From NCBI GenBank assembly GCA_916610825.1, contig OU744446.1, positions 5,217,001 to 5,281,000 of the forward strand: a DNA stretch of 64,000 nt. Direction: 5' to 3'. Numbering within the stretch: the stretch's first letter is position 1; each line of letters opens with the position of its first letter. This stretch comes from Haliclystus octoradiatus. Taxonomy: Eukaryota; Cnidaria; Staurozoa; Stauromedusae; Haliclystidae. This document shows, in pieces, positions 13,001 to 25,800 of the stretch. Made by a program: the position numbers and the translations under genes. The notes below the pieces were generated by a model, which ran no database searches, was not told the origin of the DNA, and was given only the letters and a program-made list of their open reading frames with translations.

Positions 13001-16000
13001 ACAAGGGACTGACGTCGATATATACCTAGGTCAAGATTTAAAAAAATCAATGCGATGAAAAAAATTTATCACATGAAAAAACATCTGTGCCATACCAGAG
13101 TGCTCAAACTACCGAAGTAGTGGGCAATGCATATCGCAAATAATATAGACACATCCCGAGTAGATTGTGCTCAAAATTGTGCATGGCATTTGAGACATAC
13201 AAAGCAGCAGACAAGTACATGTTTCTGGCCATTAGCCCTCATCAGTACTGCTCAGTGAGCGATCACATAAAACGTGAAACTCTGAGTAACAGGAAAATGT
13301 GTAGTCATTGACTCGATTTATTTATCTACGGTTCTGTCATTTACTGACATTGAGCACTATAACACTGCGACTGGATCAACAATCAAGTAATATAGTTTTC
13401 ACTGTATCACGGTAATGTGGCTGGTATAGCCAAATTCCACTATATTTTATCTTTTTGTTTTTTTGTTCTTCAGGTGTTAATGAGTTCTCGGTTTCATATC
13501 AAGGTGAAAAGCTACCTTGTTCCAAAGGTTCAACAGCCAGTTCAACACACATCTCATTTATGTGCAATAAAAATAGTACATGGACTCACAATGATACATC
13601 AGTACATGACCAATCAAAAGCTCCAGATCCAATCTCAGCTATATTTGATCCTGATACTTGTAAGGTAAGTCTGTTTTTCTACTTTTAACCTTTAATCTTC
13701 CTCGATATCTTCTCTTGCACTTGTTGTAAAACCTTTGTAAGTTTGTGGATTATCGTGTACTTTTCTGATCTCTTTTCTACCAAAACTCCAATATCAGCTG
13801 TTCTTCCAGAGTCCGATAAAATATTTTTCCTTGTAGGATTTTGATTTTTGCTTCTTAAACATTTTGACTTTTTAAATTATTTATATATTTTCACAGCTTT
13901 GTTTTAGGGATTCTTGTTCATTTATTATCATAATAATATGATACAAATGCATCTTTTCAATTTTATCTTCTGCTTGTAAAACTCCAATACAACTACTTCC
14001 ATTCCTTCTTCTGAATTTGTCCTAGCATTCTGGGACTCTCTGTTAGAGCACAGAAAAAATTGATGTTTTTAATTATTTATTGGTCAAACATCAACAGACA
14101 AATTCAGAAGAAAATGTTTAAATATGTAACTGCTCATTCCGATCCTGCTGGCTACTCTATTATTGCACAATGTAGGGCTATGCTAAAAAGTGCTAAATGT
14201 ACTTCAAAGATTGTAACTTTTCTTTTTAAACGCTTTTCTTATCTAAATATATGTTGTGTCAAAAGGTGATATCTAGGCTACACTTTAACATCTCGGAAAT
14301 TAGAAAACATGGAGGCAATTAGGAAAAGCATTATCTGTTTAGCCCTTTTCAGTTTATAATAATTTACGCTTTGGTAAGGATCAGACAAGAAAAACCTGGT
14401 TGGATCCGATTAGCAAAGCTCTTAGAATAAAAACTCAAGTTTCAATTATTTCTCAGTAGAAGTTTTTATGGTACAATGTCCATCATAACTGATACAGTAG
14501 CTGAAACATTCATAATTGCAGAACTTGACTTAGCATGATATTTGTTTGTACATTTAATCAAAAAGAGATATTGTTTTTTATAACTTTTAAGGCGTACAGT
14601 GAAACATGTATATAGCAACCATCTTTGGTAGGTAGAGAAATTGACCACTATATACAGGTGGCCTTATTATACAGGATCAATTTAATAAAAAGTACAATTT
14701 TTGACATTTCAAGAGTGACCACTATAGACAGGTGGCTGCTTTATAGAGGTGACCGTTATAACATGTTTCTATACAATCCGCACGCAGCTTATATACACGA
14801 AAATCCTTAATAATCTACAAGTAATCATTCCAAATGCAGAAATGTGCAGTAGTTCTACTGTTACTAAAAGTACAAAAGAGGGTGTCAACAACACTCATTA
14901 ATCTCGCGTTTACAAAAAGCGATAGTGTCTATACAGAAACGATTATCTGTTTGGTAAAGATCTATTATAAATGCTTTTAGTTTCCCATAGCTTTGTTGAA
15001 TCAAACAATAAATCAATTGCAATGTTTTTTTTGGTAAACAGAAAAAGGCCTATTTTTGCTTAGGGCTAAAGTTGGTGCTTGTTGTACTTACGCCTAAATC
15101 CGGCCCTGGTCCCAGTAAAAAAGTAATGTAGACGGTGTCGCCCTACCGAAGGCACCCGTACCACTCCTCTATTTCTAGATGAGTGGCTTTTTTCGCTGAG
15201 AGCAATGATTTCAAACGCTCTTTGTTGATCTCAGCCGCGACACTGCAGATCAATTTCAACAGATTTCATGGCAGATACGTCTCGATTGTCAATGCGCAAC
15301 GATGCGCCGCAGCTACTCACAATGCAATTCCCTCTTCCCCATTCCATCTGCCATCCTCAGATTGTACTCATTTGATGTTTCAGATAAAGTCAAGGCTGAG
15401 TTGACCTTAGGGGGATTTGAACCACGGTCGATCAGATATGATCCGATCTGAAGTTCGGTTGCTCTGCCATCTGAGCTAATCCTCCTCCAGTGTTCCCCTT
15501 TATATCGAGCCCCTGTCCTTTAACCAGCTTTCTTTACAGTGAAATTCTATTCTTTATCATTCAATAGTACAATGTTGTCTTCAACTACAGTGGTGCTTGT
15601 CTAACATTTGAACCTGGCGAAACAGCTGCAGAAACAATCAGCATGGGTTCAATTGCTCTAATATTGTAAGTTGAAATTTTGCTCTTAGCATACCTGTAAG
15701 AAATGCTGGCAATATTGTGATTATCGTATGGAAAGTCCGACAAAAGTGGGTATCCTGCAATCCTAGACCTTTTATTGGCTTTGAATGCTAGAGCAAATTC
15801 AGAAGAAAATTGATATTTTCCTGATTTATAGGTCAAACCTCAACAACAAAAACCAGAAGAAAAAAGTGGAAAATGTTCCAAGGAATTGAGAAGGCTAAAT
15901 CGTTTGTTAGTCACTGATCACATGCACAATGGAGTGACTAAGAAAATCTGATTTCTTTGTTTTCTTTCACAATTTTGATTAAAAAATTTGAAAGTTATTT

Positions 16001-17418
16001 TTTTGGAAAATTCCAAGATTTGGACTGGTCCCGGGAAGCCGGTTAGTCATTTCCCGCAGGACCGTAATAGCTCATTGTTATGGACCGAGGTCTGAGGTTT
16101 ATGACTAGCCTTTTTCTGGAATCCTAGATTCTTTCAACAATTTTTGCTTAATTTTTGGTTGAATTTCCCAATGATTTTAACTCAAATATCCTATTATTTG
16201 ATATCTCAAATATCCCATTGTTTGATACATGTTTCTTTTTATTCTAGATTTTTTCCTGGTCTAGTTCTTTATTTTATTATTGGAGTACTTGTCAATCGAA
16301 TGCGCGGGCGCACTGGAAAGGAGTCTATTCCTCATCACCAATTCTGGTTTGATCTACCTGAGCTAATAATGGTAGGTCCATCTTTACATTCAGGATTAAA
16401 TAAATCAGGATTCCTGAAGCCTTTCTTCTGTTTTCATTACACCATGCTCTGTTTAATCATCAAGCTGTAATTCATTGCCCTCTATTCATATCTTTGTTAT
16501 ATGAAATGATGGTAAAGCCCTGACTGAATGGACGCAACATTTTCTCTACACAAGCTCAACCTTCTCAACAAGATTGAGCTGAGCCTTTTTGAACTTGTGT
16601 AGAGCACTTGTTGGCTTCATTTAGCTATCCCAGCCAGTATCTGCTCAACATCTGCTCTACAATGTCAGCTATGGATGGTTTTAAAAGTATTTGCAACTCA
16701 TCAATTCTTATGTACCTTGAAGTAATATAAATATGATTTTAAAATTTAAGAAACAATTTTTAGATTTTTGTGTTTGCTAATTTAATTTCAATTATTTGAG
16801 TATTTTAACACAACTCTACGTCCCTGTTTATATTATTATACATTGTATCATTGTCATATGATTGTCTATATCTTATGGAATTATAATGCAAAGCAAATAG
16901 ATTCTCAAAAATCTGACTTGGACAGTAAGTAGAGGCAATATTAGCATGCGTACCAGCCCCGAGGCTTGTTTCTGAAACCATAGGGTGAACTAATGTGTAA
17001 CTTTCTGCTCATCGAAAATAACACCTACTGGTATATAAAATTTGTAAATTATTCACACTGTGATTCATTTACTATCACAGAACATCAATTGTCATCAAAT
17101 CATATCTCATCGTCTCAATTCTCAAACATGTTATAATTATCAGCCACCACAATGATCTTAATGATAATATGACATAATGCATAAATTATATCCCCAGCTC
17201 GTGGGAACCTGTTGGGCGGAAAATCACACTTTAGTTCACAGACCCTATGGTTTCAAAAGTAACCTCGGGCTGGTACACAGGCTAAGAAAATATTGGATAC
17301 CTTTTTATTATATATTTTATAAATAGGTGTTATTGATTTTCAGGATGGTTTTATATTTACAATGTCAGCGTTAACATGTCAAAAAGAGGATACAAAAATG
17401 AATTATGATACAATGTAA
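10078..17418 (+). CDS. M6PR: M6PR/ATG27-like type I sorting receptor with MRH domain
   Basis: Small type I membrane receptor of the cation-dependent mannose-6-phosphate receptor/ATG27 family, expected in Golgi, endosomes and lysosomal traffic. Six exons in phase: 10078-10193, 11587-11804, 13474-13664, 15568-15665, 16248-16371 and 17344-17418, giving 273 aa (human M6PR is 277). A signal peptide covers about residues 1-24. The lumenal MRH domain has many cysteines, including YCRIYMSLC, VCGE, LPCSKG, SFMCN, DPDTC and SGAC. One membrane segment spans about 201-223. The 50-residue tail contains GKESIPHHQFWFDLPELI, the counterpart of GMEQFPHLAFWQDLGNL in the human receptor. The protein ends in YDTM, which fits a YxxPhi adaptor signal. 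The ligand-binding Arg and Glu of true M6P receptors are not evident, so the role may be closer to ATG27. Introns carry MITEs and a SINE. Family assignment is strong; ligand is unknown. Confidence 0.87.
12775..12940 (+). repeat. MITE family B
   Basis: Diverged copy with ATTGAATCAACCCTTTATAT and TTCATAGCTGGCTGTTAT, in the M6PR-like gene. Confidence 0.7.
12941..13160 (+). repeat. Interspersed repeat R1
   Basis: From AGCAGCAGACAAGTACATGT to GACACATCCCGAG, about 220 bp and next to a TA run. An inverted copy lies at 62129-62336. Confidence 0.82.
13204..13261 (+). repeat. Repeat R1, 5' fragment
   Basis: Repeats only the first 58 bp of R1 (GTTTCTGGCCATTAGCCCTC), 260 bp downstream of the fuller copy. 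Confidence 0.8.
14597..14773 (-). repeat. MITE family B
   Basis: Inverted copy beginning CAGTGAAACATGTATATAGC and ending GAGGTGACCGTTATAACATG; about 177 bp. Confidence 0.8.
15116..15486 (-). mobile_element. tRNA-derived SINE, family 1
   Basis: Read on the minus strand it starts with a tRNA-like head: A box TTAGCTCAGATGGCAGAGC and B box GTGGTTCAAATCC. A body of about 300 bp follows, ending in GGTGCCTTCGGTAGGGCGAC. A near-full copy lies at 29898. It sits in the M6PR-like gene upstream of exon 4. Confidence 0.88.
16941..17284. repeat. MITE family G
   Basis: Ends TTAGCATGCGTACCAGCCCC and GGGCTGGTACACAGGCTAA with AACCATAGGGTGAAC facing CCCTATGGTTTC. Lies 60 bp before the last exon of the M6PR-like gene. 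Confidence 0.82.
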
Positions 17419-18194
17419 AATGCGAAAAAGATTATTAACAACATTCAAAAGACATTTTAATATGAAAATTATCAAATTATTTGTGTTTTTATTCAAAATA
17501 CAATTGATAAAGTACTATGCATCAGTTTTGTTAACACGAAAAAAGAGTCCAAGACATTAATTATTTGAAAAAGAAGCTAAAGATGAGATTATTTACAAGG
17601 TTTTGATAAACTTGAGGCAACATGTTAGTGGTAAAGATTAAATTCTAGCTAATTGCAAATTATTAGTAGTTTATAGTGTTACCTAAACTCATTAACAAGT
17701 ATATTCTTCACAACCATGGAACATCATTATTACAGGAAAACAAAACAATTATATAAAGTAACATTTTCGCACTTTCAAGATATTATCTATGAAATTACCA
17801 CATCGATTAACGATTCAAATATTCTATGATGATATTATAACAATTAGCTTTTTAAGTAAATGATGTGTTTTTGTCAACATTTTTGTAGAGAGAATACATG
17901 AGGATTAAATAATAATAAATTTTCACAAGCAGTTGTTAGAAAATAAAACAAGTTAGATCTTTATTATCCCGACTCTAAGCAGCAATGAAAGCTATGTGCA
18001 GATCGATCTGATCCAATGCACAGAAACAAAATTCAATTCCTTGTAGTTTTAGTCCTAGTATTGGTTCTATTCAGACAGTAATTTAATTATATAATTACAA
18101 ATATCATCAATTATTTAAAACCATATTTTAAAATGATATGAATTTGAAAACAAAACATATTGATTTGAGTGAAACATATTAATTAAAGTATTTA
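17419..18194. other. Convergent 3' spacer between M6PR-like and mTERF genes
   Basis: About 780 bp between two converging stop codons. It holds the two 3' UTRs. It is very AT-rich, and I see no further gene or clear repeat in it. Confidence 0.6.
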
Positions 18195-19721
18195 TTATCT
18201 TTGTGTTGAATATCGTGTAGACTTTTCTTTGTACTCAATATATTCTTCTAAGCTTCTTCCTGTTAATTTTTCAGCAAAGTCACGATCAGAATACGATGCT
18301 ATACGATTTAATGATTTAGCAGGTAGCTTATGTTCCATATTAATAAGATTACAATGTTTTAAAAACATATATCTTGTTTTTAAGCGTTGCAACGAAGTAC
18401 TGAACACCCTTGGACATTTAGCAAGCTCACTATGCTCAATGTTCATTGCTCTTAAACAAAATGTTGCCTTGGCATCAATTGCCTCAATACTAAATGTCAT
18501 GATTGATGGTAATTTATAAATAAATAAACCAAGCATTGATGAATCCATTTTCAACTTTTGTGATATAAATGTAGTTTTATTCATCATATTTTCTGCTGTC
18601 GAAAACTGAATTAAATCTGGACATTTACGAACCATGTCCATTATATTTGCTGGTAATAATCTTGGACGGACATCAAGCTTTAATAAGAATTTGACCTGTT
18701 GAGGAAAAACAAATGCCGATGTAGGATAATTGGAAGCTTGTTTACATGTTATGACCTGAGACCATGAGGGAAATGGTCGAAAAAGTCCTAACCAAAAATG
18801 CCTATGAAAAGTGAAACCAATTTATTTTTGATATAATAATAATGATTGAACTGTGTTTCACTGTTTAGACAGAGTAATAATTTTTATAGTCTATTACGCA
18901 TGTTTCTGTAGTATAAGGTTAAATATGCAAATTCTAACTACGAGCGTGGAGCAATAATTTAGATCTGTATTTTGTTACAGGAGTATTAGGCCTAATATAT
19001 GACCCTATAGGGAAGCCTAAACCTCTAAGATATTGATGAAGCTGATAGATACTCTTAGACAGGAATCAGGATACGCTACAATTACCTTTTCATCCATAGT
19101 ATTTTCCAATTTGCTTAATAAAATGCTTGGATTCCTGAATAAAAATAGTTCTTTTGCAACATGAAAACCATGTTTATTCAACATCATTAACCTTGATTTC
19201 AACACGTCAGTACTTATATTTAGAATCCGTGATTCTTTCCTCAGCATTATGATAATATTTTCAACATCAATATCAAATTCTGACATGAGAATTATACTTG
19301 ATTGAGGTATAGATGATTTCCCAATTATTGATTTATTTTTAGATTTTCCATGTTTAATTATTCCACGGATCAGCTCTTTCAAGTCAATGTCTGTTGTATG
19401 GGTTGACTTATTAAATAACTTTTTTATTTCAATTCCCTCAGCTCTATCAGTTGATTTAATAACTTCTACTCCCTGCTTTGTAATCAAATTGTCTGTAATG
19501 AGATTTGTAGTCTCATCGATGTAATTGTTATTTCGAGCTGTCTCTTGCTGTTGCCGTTTGAGTCTCAAAATTCGGAGCCTGCTTCTTGATTGAAGTGATG
19601 ACTGTACATAGAATGTTCTCCGAATGATATAACCTGATACATTATATATGTTTGTAGACTTTGTCGAAATAGAATTCATCGTAACAAATTGTCGCAAACA
19701 TAGCTGCATAAAACTGACCAT
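18195..19721 (-). CDS. mTERF-domain mitochondrial protein
   Basis: Member of the mitochondrial transcription termination factor (mTERF) family, helical-repeat proteins that act on mitochondrial DNA transcription or ribosome assembly. Two exons on the minus strand: 19721-19086 and 18695-18195. The donor is AAAAG/GTAATT, the acceptor CTCAACAG/GTCAAA, and the phase is 0. Together they give 378 aa, the normal family size. The N terminus is rich in Arg and Ser with few acidic residues, as in a mitochondrial presequence. Leucine- and proline-marked mTERF repeats follow, such as LFRNPSILLSKLENT, LPANIMDMVRKCPDLIQF and LAKCPRVFSTSLQRLKTRY. The splice restores one such repeat exactly, which supports the junction. 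Which vertebrate paralogue (MTERF1-4) it matches is unclear. An AATAAA hexamer overlaps the stop codon. The gene is head-to-head with uS11m, also a mitochondrial gene-expression protein. Confidence 0.88.
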
Positions 19722-19810
19722 AGTGAAAAGTGAAGGCTGAAAAATGACAAAAAATGAGGTGTTTTCCGAAATGTTCCAACAGCCTCGTTAATGGTTATAT
19801 GATTTACAAC
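19722..19810. promoter_or_regulatory. Compact bidirectional start region, mTERF / uS11m
   Basis: Only 89 bp lie between the ATG of the mTERF gene (19721, minus) and that of uS11m (19811, plus). Both products act in mitochondrial gene expression, so a shared promoter is likely. No TATA box is evident. A TTTTCCGAAA sequence is the only visible core that could bind a factor; that role is a guess. Confidence 0.65.
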
Positions 19811-22800
19811 ATGGCCGCTGCAAGGTTGTTTTCAAGGCAGAATAATTCTGCATTATCTTCACAGTTTATAAGCATTCTTAATTTAGGTGAGCGATTTATT
19901 TTCCAGATTACGTTCAATTAGTTCTTCTATTTTGATAACTTAATGCTTAATAACTTAAGATAATACCAATTTGGTGTTGGGACTGTTGGCTGCAATTGCA
20001 AAGGAAAGTCTCCAGTTCAGGGTCTCAGCCTTTCAGAGACTCTGACTCACTGAGCTTAGCTCCCAGAGTCTCAGAGACATATTCCGAATGCAAAATCAAA
20101 CTGGATGTTAAATTTGTGAATGGAGAGTATTTCAAACTATTTGACAATGCCAGATGGTCTACTAGACTATGTAGACCAGCTAACCAGCTGTTAGAGGAGA
20201 AATGTTGTATCTGTAGCTGTAGGCGACAATTTAAGCACCTCAAAGTAAGGGTTTTGGGCTGCACATCTATCAGCCAGTCTGCATTCTTTGTACTAATCAA
20301 TCGGGGAAGATCTTCCCTACACATTTTGAGAGGTCTTATTCCGCGATGGCGCAAACTGTTCAAAATGACGTTAAAACGCGCAATAATTTCATATTTTCAT
20401 GTGCGCACAGAAAACTAAAACGCATTTTTCATTCAAACAACATTTATTTGCAAAATATTTGTTAAAACAAACTCATTTATTGTAATATTTATGCCATGTT
20501 TTTGCAACGTGGATAAATAATAAATAATAAAGTATTTTTTTGCTTAAAGTTTACGCCGTAGAAGGGAAACCTTGTCAACAAACTTACGTTTAATTTTGAA
20601 GACAACAATAGAAACTGAACATCATTGACATGTGAATGCAGCGACTCTTTTGAAACTAGATAACTTCACCATTTTGAGCAACGCTTGAATAAACACTGCA
20701 TGTTTTATGTTCTATGTTCTATGTATGCTCGTTCTGCTCGTGTATCATTCATTTTGTTTTCATACTATCAATCATTTAAATTTGCCACATTGTTTGTCCC
20801 AATCTGTTGAATCATGTTTGCAATAAAATGAAATAACAAATGTTTAATTATCAAAATACAAACACCAGAATGAACAAAAATAGCAAAAACTATGCCTGAT
20901 TCTTCAAAAAATTTATCATTTACAATTTGTAACAGTTTCATCATTTTTCTATTTGAAGGAAAACGTAACTAAGTTCTTCAGCGTAACATTATTCATATCC
21001 ATTGCGCACACTAAAAGATGCAGCGTTTTTTAAAAGGGTATTGAGAAGAAACATAGGACATAGCAAAGAAGAGACTGTGATATTAAACTTAAGTCACAAT
21101 AAATGAAACACTAGGTACTGTACTTTAAGAAAACTACAAAATTGCGAAGGAAAAAGTGCACATTGAAATTATAGTTACTCATGAATATATAAATACACAA
21201 TATGGTATAATCAATTATTATAAATATAACTGTCACATGGACAGGTTGTTGTTTAGATTTCTGTATCCAAAGAATGCAGGTTGAATAAAACGGTTAGAAA
21301 ATTACAATCGATAGAAGAGCAGGAGGGTGCCTTCAAAATTGCTGGTCTACTGGTCAAACTGGGATAGTTGTCAGTTTTGCTCTATGGTACCACATGAAGT
21401 ATCAAAATGTCATTTCATTAAAACTGTATTTGTGTTGTCCTAAATCGATTATGCTTTATTTAAAATAGGTCGTTATGCCTCTAATACTACAGCAAAGACA
21501 ATCAGCTCTAACTTAGTAACCGGTGAGAATGTTGACTACCAAAATATGCCAATCGTTCATGTGAAAGCCACTTATAATAACACATTGGTTACTCTGACTG
21601 ACCATGAAGGTAAATCTATATATATATATATTATATATCTTTGATAAATTTTTATTCAAACTTATGTGAAAATTCACTTTAAAATATTACTAGGCAAAAT
21701 TCTAAAAATATCACTTATTATAAATCCGTATATTGGATTTGGAATACGTCATAGACTTTTCAGACTGCATTTTTATAAAGGCACGGGAAAACAAAATCTA
21801 TCATAAAAATTAAACGTCTTGACAGAAAATGTCCCCAAAAAAAATGGAAGATGACGTCATACAATATATGACGTCACACCGCCTTTTAACAACCTTTTTC
21901 AAAACCACTTTTATATCTAGTGATTTATGTTAATTTAGTTTGGAGTGGAGTTAGTTTAGTTTCAGTTTATATAAGTCTGTTAGTTAATTTTCAAATTTTA
22001 GTAAGAGAAGGAACCAGTTTATTACAAGTAGCCTAGACCTAACGTGTGGTAAATGTGCTACATTCAATTTATGAGAGTTGTGAATTTAAAATGATTATAA
22101 TAAAATAAAATTGAAACATCGTACAAATCCCCCGTGTTGATAAGTTGACGTGTTCTTATTAGATTAGATCATTGTTTTCGTTGCTTAGAGATTTACTACT
22201 GTTTGTTTGTCTATTTTATACAGGAAAAGCCGCCTGGTTCAAAACTGCGGTATGTAGAATTTATAGGCCTAACTTATGAGATGAGTTTAGCTATGCTGCT
22301 ATCGTAATTATATAAAAACCATCACAATATATTTCAACTTTTGTCTACTTTCCAAGATAATTCATCCCTGTTCAAAAACATTATTTCTATTCTAAATATG
22401 GATGACATTCATATTTTTACTCTATGCAGTTTTAAGTATAAATGGTCATCAACATGTTTCAATACGTGAAATGTTCAACTATATTTCAATTCAAAACCTG
22501 AAATTGAATTAACATGTAAATGACAGTTGAACAAAAAAGTTAGTAAAAAAATTGTTTTTCAAGATTCAGCTTCAAAACTCAAATGAAGATTTAGTTTCTG
22601 CGCCTGTTTTGCGCACCAACAAAAATCCTGGAAAAAACCTTGCATTTTCGACAAACCAAGAGTGACGACTAGAGGTAGTTGGCTGCTGTATAGAGGTGAC
22701 CGTTATAATGTATAGCCTAATCAGTCCTTTGAACAAAAGTTTGATTTAAACTTGAAGGTTTTCAGAATAAATGATGATGATGATGATGATAACAAGTTTG

Positions 22801-25800
22801 ATTGTACACTACTAGGTCAAACTTATTTCACATAATAAAAGGACGGAAACGACGGAAAAGGTAGATTAAGTATTAATGAATATTTTATGGTTTCACTACA
22901 TGACTATCTAAACCAAACATGATCTTTTTATGATTTGGTAAAACTTTCATCTTGAAGACTTATCCACTTACATTCATAAACAGCAGATTTGTAACAAAAG
23001 AACTGAGATTGGACTATACACAACAATCAACTTGAATTGCTCTAAAAAAAGGTTGTAGGTGTCAAGAAATGGTCTCCAAAGTGTCCTCTATATTTAACTA
23101 TTAAACAAGCCTATAATATAAATATGTTGTGTAAAATGTATTACAGTCAAACCTGTTATAACGGTCACCTCTATAAAGCCGCCACCTGTCTATAGTGGTC
23201 ACTCTTGCAATGTCTAAAATAATATTTTCTATTGAATCAACCCTGTATATAAAGGCCACCTGTCTATAATGGTCAATTTATCTACCTCGTAGCTGGCCGT
23301 TATATACAGGTTTCACTGTATCTGATTAATTTCTTGAAGGGTATGGTTGGCTTTAAGAAATCCAAACGAAGCTCGAGTTATGCCGGTCAAATGGCAGCAC
23401 TGTCACTAGGAGAGGTATGTTTTACAGAAGAGTGTGACTACAATGCGTATCCTCTCGACCTGCAATCAGGGTCCGATAAAAAGCTTTACTTTCTGAATCC
23501 TTCAAATTTTTCAAACTTTTCCTCAAATGTTGCATAATACTGTACTATTTCATTAATTTAGTTTTACAGAGTCCACATCCTTCAAAATTCAGAATCTATT
23601 GATTTAGCAGCTTCTGCAGCTATCATTTTGATTTTTTATCAAACATTTATCAAACCCTGTCTGCAATCTCAGATTTCAAAAAGCTATCTTCACTAAATCA
23701 AATTCAGAAGAAAATTGATAATTTCTGATATTTTCTGATAATTTTCTTGACTTCATGAAGGCTAATCAAGACACTGTTTTTCAGGTGCAAGTTACAACGT
23801 GCTGATGTTTATTCTTCAAAAATTTTTTTGATATTGCATTAATATTCCAATTGAGAACAGAAATTAACTGGAAATTAAACTGGAACACACATCATATCAA
23901 ACAATGCACATACCCTTAGAACATTCTTCAAAAGAGGAACTGAATCTCTCTACTATTCTGATGAAGTCGGCATGGAGGAAACAGAAAACGCCATATTAAA
24001 GTTATTATAATTTTAATTTTTATCAATTGTTTTGTATTGATTACAGAAAGCAAAAGAATTAGGAGTTATGAAAGTCCGTGTGAAACTAAATGGTCTTGGA
24101 CCAGGCAGACAGGTAACTAACAGACTTTGTATAATTTATAACATCTGGTTACAGAATGTCACCAAGGCCAAATGGCCAGTATTGAGTAAATATTAATATT
24201 TTTGTGCAATATAGATTTGCTAGACACAAGTTTTGCGCAGAGGAATGTGCCAGAAAATCAGTAAAGCCGCATCAACTGACATTTTACGCTGACTGTATAG
24301 GCCTACAATGTAAACTCAACTGTTTACACAAACCCTTAATAGTAGCGTGTTATTAGATATTTGGTTTATAAAATAGAATCTCAAATTTAACGTTACAAAA
24401 AGAATTATAAAACTCGAGTGATTTTCGAATGCTGTTCTAGTAATTTGATTGGCTGGAAAACCATTGGAAAACTACCCAACATTTCTAAATAATTGTAAAT
24501 AAAAATTTGAATAACGTTAGCATCGTCAATGATATTTAAATATTTCAGAATATCATAATTCAAGGCATTCTTCTTCTTTGCGTCATTTGTTTGGCTATGG
24601 TGGCTATTCCGAGACAAAAATGCCCTACAAAACCGGCAAAAGCTTGCGATACAGCAGAAATGAGAAACAAGACAGATCAAAATCATAGCGTTCGAAAGAA
24701 TCGAAAGTGTTACGAAAGTAGAACTCTGGATCTGTGATTCGAAGAAAGGCAAAATATGATGAAGACGTGAAGATTTATAGGAGAAAATTGATCTAATCAA
24801 TCAAATATTTTATGTTAAAATTCGTTTAAATATAGTAAAAATATGTTTTATTTCACAAAAGGGTTACTGCACGGCAGCCCTGTGTTTGGGTTCTCTGATA
24901 CCAACACTTGGGATGTTGGGAGACACTCAAAAGCTGAAAACTACTCGCCTCGCAACACTCAGTAACCCTTTATTGTTGATTCAAATTGTGAAATATGAAC
25001 TTTATGAAGATGCTTGAATAAATTAGGATGTGTTTGAATTGGATTAACTGTTTGACAGCAAATGTCTGTTTGATTAATTTAAATGACCAAAGAGTATCTG
25101 TAGGCTATGTCTAAATAATATTTTCTATCGAATCAATAATAATGTATATAAAGTGTTAGTAGCAGACTACCCGCAGTGGTAATCTCATTATCTAGGCTAA
25201 GCCGTACAGATCTGTAGACGCTTGAAAAAAGTTCAGAATTGCATTTATTCGACTTAAGAGACTTACCCCTGTGAAAAGCAGTCAAGGAGTCCAAGAACAG
25301 TTCATGAATGTTAAACAACCCCAATTTTCAAGTAACAGTTCATGAACTTTAAACGACCCCAATTTTCACACACATTTCATAAACGTTAAACTGCCCCAAT
25401 TTTAATGAACAGCTCATGAACTTTCACAGACAGTTAATGAATAGTTCATGAACAGTTTATGAAAATTTGGGGCTTTTTAACGGTTAACTGTTCATGAACT
25501 CATGAGCTGTTTTTTTGCAGAATCGTATCTCTTTTGTTTGTACTTCAAATTTTGGTAGGAAATATATCTACATCTTGAGCTAAACTTTGAAATGATCATT
25601 CTGGAGCAGATTGTTATTTGGTTCAGTTGTTTTTTTATTAGAGATAAAAACATGATATGTTGTTTGTTTGTTTCCTTTCGAAATCCTCTTATGAAAAATA
25701 AACAGGTTGCTGGTGGTGGAAAAGAGTAAGACACAGAATCGCCGCTTTGACTGCATTTTTGTGGGGGTAGGCTAATGATCGTGCTAAGCAAAAACACAAG

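Noticed and set aside
18720..18800. Possible extra small exon in the mTERF gene after the acceptor TTTTCATAG
   Set aside because: Its 46-nt length would break the frame, whereas the direct joining 19086 to 18695 restores a clean mTERF repeat.
19996..20418. 140-codon frame in uS11m intron 1, with a 112-codon frame on the other strand
   Set aside because: No recognisable domain and both strands are open; most likely an old repeat.
24405..24800. 131-codon minus-strand frame in a uS11m intron
   Set aside because: Hydrophobic and low in complexity, no family resemblance, no splice or start context.
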